From Saksenaea vasiformis B4078 (taxonomy: Eukaryota > Mucoromycota > Mucoromycetes > Mucorales > Saksenaeaceae): a DNA stretch of 64,000 bases. A model generated the notes under the pieces. The model searched no databases. It worked only from the letters and a program-made list of their open reading frames with translations, and was not told the origin of the DNA. The position numbers were made by a program, and so were the translations under genes. Numbering within the stretch: the first letter of the stretch is position 1; every line of letters begins with the position of its first letter. Positions 58,794-64,000 of this stretch are shown here, in pieces. The stretch is taken from contig JNDT01001459.1 of assembly GCA_000697055.1 (NCBI GenBank), positions 17,390-81,389 of the forward strand, written 5' to 3'.

Positions 58794-60526
58794 CTAATAT
58801 GTATTTGAGCAGCTACTAAATCGTAGATATTAATAGAGCGGCAACAGCAGTATAAATAGAAGTGCAATAAGGATAGATCAGTATCTTGCCCTCAGATTCC
58901 ATCCGATCCCAGCTGCTTCCTAATCTAGACACTGTGCTGCCTGCATAGCTCACCGTTGCTGGCTTTACGGTAGTTAGAGTAGCTTTAAGAGGAGATAGGT
59001 TTAAATGAGCTCTCAGTCTTATTCGATGAGAATACTATTGAATCTGATAACTTTCGCCATTCTGTGGCTCCAGACGTAGATTCTAGCAATCGGGACAGCT
59101 ATCATGGAAATATTTTTATCTTTATTGAAAACGGCCCAGCAAGAACTGCAGCAGAATGTGCGGGTTCGGTCGTGATTCCCTACTTAATAGCACGATCATC
59201 ATACGTACATAACTGCGCCCCTGATTTGTAACAAGTAACGACTATATGGGATCACCCAGCTACTGTCCATAGTGATATCATTTTTGCATCGGACTTCCAA
59301 CATGAACGGCCTTTGCTGAACAACTGGTAAGACGAAATAGGAAATTTCAATTATTTGATGTGTATATTTTTCTTCATCACTCCAAGATGTCGCCAAGCCA
59401 TCCGGTAAATGAAACCACATAGACATAAAAGAGTAGCAGTGATGATATAAGCGCGTGATTTCCGTACGTCCAAGCATGATACGCAACGTTTTCAGTAAAG
59501 ATATATTTTGCGACGGCAAACATTGGCCGTTAACATCGTCTCTTAGCAAAATGTGCAAATCTTTGAGGAGAGGTATGTAAAAGCATATTCCAAAAGAAGC
59601 ATTTGACAAAGAATGGTATGACGGCCTATAACGTTACCCTTATTGTGAAACCATCTGACCTCAGAATCGGATGGATCTTAACTCGTACGCTTGAATATCT
59701 CTGACTGCATATGTAGCTATCAGCAATTTGTACTAGTATCGACAATTAAGCAAAATTTATTATAAGCAGCTTTGAAGCGTGTTTCATTAAGCAGCAGATT
59801 ATACATCATTTCTCGGTTTATCACATACTTCTACGTTTGAGCAACTGCGTATGCTATCCAGCCTACTTCAATCTCTATTTCTGGCAAGAGGAAGAAACAT
59901 AATTCCATCGCAATTTGTAGCCACAGGAGACCACGGCGCTTATTTCCATTTTGAAGCATCGCAAAAATCCAACTGCCAAAAACCTTTAATGGATGGCCTT
60001 CAATGTATCCATCATTGCTGTCAATGGGCCGATGAAACGCTGTTAACGGAGTTCCCGCTTTCCTTCCTTCCGATTCATCCCATAAGACTGCTGATAGCAT
60101 TTCATTCTTTTATGCTGGTTAAAGATCACGCTGTCAATTGTATTCTAAGATCCAAGATCAAGTCACCAAACACGATGTCGCATTGCCTGCTTTTGTAGTG
60201 AGTCTTATCCCGAATATTGCGATGTCGCTATGGAACCACCAGCATAGACATCTCATTCATAAGACGGAGTAGTTAGTGCTCTCAACTATTTGTATTACTG
60301 ACGACCAATTAGATCTTATCCGTCTAAGCATGTAAGCTGCTTCAGGCTTATTCACTGCCTTGCGTGTGGTAGAAGATGGTTCGGTTTGGTTCAAAGAGGT
60401 CAATGAGGTTCATCCTTCTGCGTTTAATCCCCTTGCTTCATACATGCGGGAAGGAATCACGAAGAGCCATGCATCAATTTTCGCTTAGGTATAATCCAGC
60501 CGTCTATATTTTAATCATAAATTTCT
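58794..60526. other. Intergenic with decayed coding-like strips
   Basis: Mostly stop-rich. A plus-strand strip at about 60362-60486 reads 'VVEDGSVWFKEVNEVHPSAF' and further to a TAG, with coding-like composition but no start and no recognisable family. It looks like the tail of a lost gene. Confidence 0.35.
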
Positions 60527-61837
60527 TTACAGTTTGGGGCTCTGGCTACCGCTAATCTCAATGACTAATTTTCCAAACTGCTCACCTCGTCTATGCAAGC
60601 AGATTTAGCGTCTATCGGTCAAATTTCTTACTTACCTCATGACCTCAATAGCCTCATCGATGGATCTCTCATTAAGCCCTTGCCAAACATGCGATACAAC
60701 GGGTTTAATCTTATGTTTTTCAACAAACGCAACCATTTCCAGGAATTCTTTGCGCGAACCCAATGTGCAACCACGAACGTCAATGTGTTTAAGGACATGA
60801 GCCATTGAATATGTAACACCTTGGACACCGCCTGTTTGTCCATAGTTTGCGATAATTCCACCCGGTCGCATCAATTTTGGATATTGTGCGTACAAAGGCC
60901 CACCAGCACCATCGATTACCGCCGAAAGTAGATTACCTCCCAGAAGCTTCTTCAAATCGGCCACACAGTTTGCTAACAGGCTGGTATGAGATAATTGGTG
61001 ACTGTGCAGCTTTCATTACCATCCTTGTAATTTACGCCGCCTTTCGCTCCTAGAGCGACCGCTCGCTCGATCTTTTCCCGACTTGATGAAGTAACGTAAA
61101 CATGAGCTCCAGCAGCAATAGCCAGTTGAAGTGCTATCAGTGCGACACCACCGCCGATACCTGTAATAAGAATATGCTCGCCTGCTTGGACTTCCGCTTT
61201 TGTGAATAGAGCTCTATGTTTTCTGGTTAAACCTGCGGTTTTCTTTCCAGAAACGGTACCTGTATGCAGTTAATCCAACGAGTGGCAATGCTGCTGCTTC
61301 AACTGTTGACAGATGGTCTGGACAAGGTACCAACTCTTTGCTGTCGACCGTGACCGATTCCGTAAGAGTACCTTTAGGTCGCAAGAAAAAGGAGGGGAAT
61401 GATCAGATCCATGATTAAAATCACGCTCTTAGATAACTTGCCTACACAAGGAAGAAGTCCTAGCATCCGGAAAACACCTTCAGGTGCTCTTTTGTCCGAC
61501 TCCCAACCGCGTCCAGGATTGAGTAACACGCGTTGGCCAACCTGAGTGGAGGCCGAGGGGCCGTTTTTTACGACAATGCCAACAGCATCAGCACCCATGA
61601 CAGAGTCTGGACTGATCCCGGGGTACATTGCTTTCAGGATCCAGACATCACTTTGCGAGGTCGTTCAGCTTTCACTGGTAAAAGCTACATTACTAACCGG
61701 TGATTTAAAGCGGCGGCTTGTATTTTCACTTGTGCTTCCGAATGCTGTGGCTCTACTGCAGGCAATTCTCGAAATTCCAAACCGTACTTAAAACCAGAAT
61801 CCGGCTTAGGTGATGTGTTGAGGACGACAGCAACCAT
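60527..61837 (-). CDS. Zinc-independent MDR oxidoreductase (quinone oxidoreductase-like)
   Basis: Medium-chain dehydrogenase/reductase using NADPH. The start is 'MVAVVLNTSPKPDSGF'. The GroES-like half has 'AALNHRDVWILKAMYPG' and 'VMGADAVGIVV' without the cysteine ligands of zinc ADHs. The Rossmann half has a glycine-rich 'ILITGIGGGVALIALQLA' and 'AHVYVTSSSREKIERAVALG', then 'AVIDGAGGPLYAQYPKLM'. About five introns split it, including one at 61020-60965 (approximate) and a last one before the terminal 'RGEQFGKLVIEISGSQSP', which the phases support. The size is about 340 aa. Substrate unknown; the family reduces quinones and enones. Confidence 0.88.
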
Positions 61838-62459
61838 TGTGTAGGGTAAATAGGGAAGATAAGCGTGGGAGATGCTTCGACTCCACTGACTAATGCATTT
61901 TCGGCATTGAAGCTCAGCGGAAATTCTCTTCCGTACGCAGGGCATTCAGCAGCGTGGATGAAGGCATTTCGATAAATTTTGAGAGGTGGGTCCCTGTTCA
62001 ATGAACTATGAGAACTTCGCTGTGTGCGCAGCCAGATATCATGCCACCACCACAATTTGGGCTGAGCTTTTGCTTAACATACTCGAAAAGACCCTTCATG
62101 CAGTCCGGCAGAGTCGCCTATGCCCTGAAATCAACATCGGCCAGGCACACATCCTTCTAACAACAACGAAGTGGCGCAACAGTCTGACCCCGTTAACTTT
62201 CTTTATCTCGTCGATATACGTATCATGTGTATACAGTACTTACAGCATCTAGCTGTTTAAAAAACTCACCATCCCCAAATTATTGAGCCTGCAATAGGAG
62301 TTGTATCGAAAGTTCATATGACACTCTGCACACATACATCATGCGTAGTCCCAGAATGCTTTAATACTCTCTACGGACAGCATTTATAGCATAAAGTTCA
62401 AAGACTGCGGCTCGTGAACTTGCTTCCTGTTTGCCTTTTGAGTTTTCGATCTTGAACGA
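61838..62459. other. Divergent intergenic region
   Basis: About 620 bp lie between the divergent MDR (-) and permease (+) starts, so this likely holds both promoters. No gene is supported. Confidence 0.5.
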
Positions 62460-64000
62460 TGTCTTTTCTATCGAAAAGGTTGGTGTCATGTACTGTATTG
62501 CTATACTAAGCCATGCGAATCGTAGTTTGAACTATTTGCAAGGGAATCACAAAGAGAATCATATAAAGTCATCCGAGGAGCGAGCTTTAGTACGGACTTT
62601 CGACTTTACCATATTGCCATTCGCATTCTTCATATATTTTTCGTCGGTATGTATCTGCATGCTAAAAGTGAAAGTGAAGTCCAACCTCGTTGAAGTAAGC
62701 TTTAATGCAACAACGCAACGTTGAGGAATAGCTGTTACTACTGCAGCGCTGTTCTGTCATGGCTACTTCATCTCCTAACTAACGTCAACGTTAACAAGGA
62801 GTGCTGCCTATTTGCCTTTAGCCTTGCTCCTATTCATCTTCACCAAACGCATGCAAATCATGATGATTCTCAGTATAAGGCGATATTCTGCGCGTTACAG
62901 GCTGGGATCCTTGCAGTTCAGGTGAGAAATCTATACAGAATCCCGAAAATTGGAAATATCAGCCTATAACAAAGTAGTCTAGCTACCTAATTACTACATC
63001 ATACCACGAGTTCCCCTGCGAGTCTGTATTGCTATCAGTACAATCTTGTGCGGGATAACGCTCATTGGAACAGCGTTTACAAGACACTATGCTCAGGCGG
63101 CAGTTCTCGGATTTCTTCTTGGGATTTTCAACGGGAATATTACTGTAGCATTGATACTGTTGATATCTACGTTTTATCGACGAAAGGAACAGACTTTGCG
63201 GATTGGCTTAGCTACCCTCTCTACGTGGCTAATAGCCATTATTTTTCTTCCAATTTACCTTTGCGTTACATCCATAGCGGACGACGCTATAAAAAGAGCG
63301 AAATGGTAAATCAAAGGCTACAGAATTGTTTCTTATAAATGACCAAACAGGAATTTCTACGTATTTGGCGACGTTGCATGCGTTGCAGGCATTCTGGCCT
63401 TCTTCTTCCTGGTTGACCATCCTCAATCAAGGCGGTGGAACTTCAACGCAGAAAAGCAAATTTTAGTAGAAGGGCGTATCCGCGACAATAGCATCATACG
63501 GACAAGATCCATAGAGTCGACACAGATTGCAGAGTCCATGAAAGAGACGCGACTGTGGGCTATCTCTGCTGCTGCACTCTTGTTAGATTTCAATGCAGGA
63601 ATTGAACAGAGTTTAATCTCATTAGAGTGGCCATTACTTGGTCTCTCAGTAAGTCCAAATGCATAGCAGTGAGATGTACTTACAATAATTTTAGATGGAT
63701 CAGGAGATTGGACTTGAAGTTGCGATAGAGACTGCGACATTGGTTATGATTCTTCTAGGAATCTTCACTGCCTGCCTGTTCCGCCAAGTTCTGTACATCA
63801 TCTGTGTATGGATTATCATCTCGACCTTTAGCGTAATATTGGCTATCGCTGTCCCAATTACAGGACTGAAGGTCGTTGGCTTCCTCCTATCCTCCTCTAA
63901 GGCACCTTGTGTACTCATGCAAGTGACGATACTGACTAACGTGTCAGGACGCACTAAAAGTCTATTCTACTATGAAATGTGGTTAGTGGCTTGTAAGCTT
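62460..64000 (+). CDS. Major facilitator permease, Dal5/allantoate-permease type, partial
   Basis: Anion/cation symporter-like permease of the plasma membrane that runs off the window's end. Exon 1 is 'MSFLSK' at 62460, joined across an intron (62479 to ~62524). Membrane helix 1 is preceded by 'SEERALVRTFDFTILPFAFF'. Helix 2 context reads 'DDSQYKAIFCALQAGILAVQ', helices 3-5 'PLRVCIAISTILCGITLIGT' and 'LGFLLGIFNGNITVALILL', and helix 6 'DVACVAGILAFFFLVDHPQS'. The second half includes 'FRQVLYIICVWIIISTFSVI' and 'NVSGRTKSLFYYEMWL'. The order matches the Dal5 subfamily. The usual helix-4 charge motif is weak here. The exon between helix 1 and helix 2 (62700-62810) is unresolved. Substrate unknown. 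Confidence 0.8.

Overview
The window is a piece of a fungal nuclear genome, most likely from an early-diverging lineage (Mucoromycota, probably Mucorales-like). Genes are split by many short GT-AG introns of about 40-70 nt, and the predicted proteins belong to eukaryotic and mostly fungal families: Vps8, VTC, PAK kinase, SMP/Nvj2, SF3B2 and Sds3/Dep1. There are no bacterial features. Most models below were rebuilt by joining exons by hand. For most of them the intron phases close into one uninterrupted frame, and those coordinates should be good to within a base or two.

Layout. 0.2-1.5 kb: SLC25 mitochondrial carrier (-). 2.5-4.6 kb: a nuclease-fold-like gene of unknown function, possibly broken. 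5.3-6.15 kb: a tandem ~400-bp repeat with an internal ~105-bp repeat. 6.25-8.4 kb: splicing factor SF3B2 (+). 9.3-15.7 kb: CORVET subunit Vps8 (+). 16.4-18.75 kb: polyphosphate polymerase (VTC) subunit (+). 19.8-20.9 kb: PQ-loop membrane protein (-). 21.6-22.5 kb: Ser/Pro-rich protein (-). 23.3-24.2 kb: isopentenyl-diphosphate isomerase (-). 25.4-26.3 kb: unknown 240-aa protein (+). 26.7-28.2 kb: unknown exons (+). 28.5-29.2 kb: bHLH factor (-). 29.2-32.9 kb: gene-poor. 32.9-34.8 kb: ADIP/Msd1-type coiled-coil protein (+). 35.4-35.8 kb: ribosomal protein eS28 (-). 35.8-38.5 kb: gene-poor, with one tiny MITE-like element. 38.5-40.6 kb: Sds3/Dep1-type Sin3-complex subunit (+). 42.0-47.2 kb: a 15-exon gene for a ~1470-aa mosaic protein (+). 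47.8-50.5 kb: PAK kinase (+). 51.8-52.9 kb: CAP-Gly protein (-). 53.2-55.2 kb: FAD aromatic monooxygenase (-). 55.9-58.6 kb: SMP-domain lipid-transfer protein (-). 60.5-61.8 kb: MDR oxidoreductase (-). 62.5 kb to the end: major facilitator permease (+, runs off the window).

Functional themes. Most genes are unrelated housekeeping functions, as is normal for a fungal chromosome arm: splicing, endosomal tethering, polyphosphate and isoprenoid synthesis, translation, chromatin, cytoskeleton and membrane contact sites. No operon-like logic applies. The most unusual locus is the 42.0-47.2 kb gene. It encodes three tandem modules carrying a degenerate MACPF-like signature, then a FAR1/WRKY-type zinc finger, a MIR-like segment and Sel1 repeats. 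Each module is interrupted by phase-1 introns at the same two Gly-Gly positions, which is strong internal evidence of module duplication.
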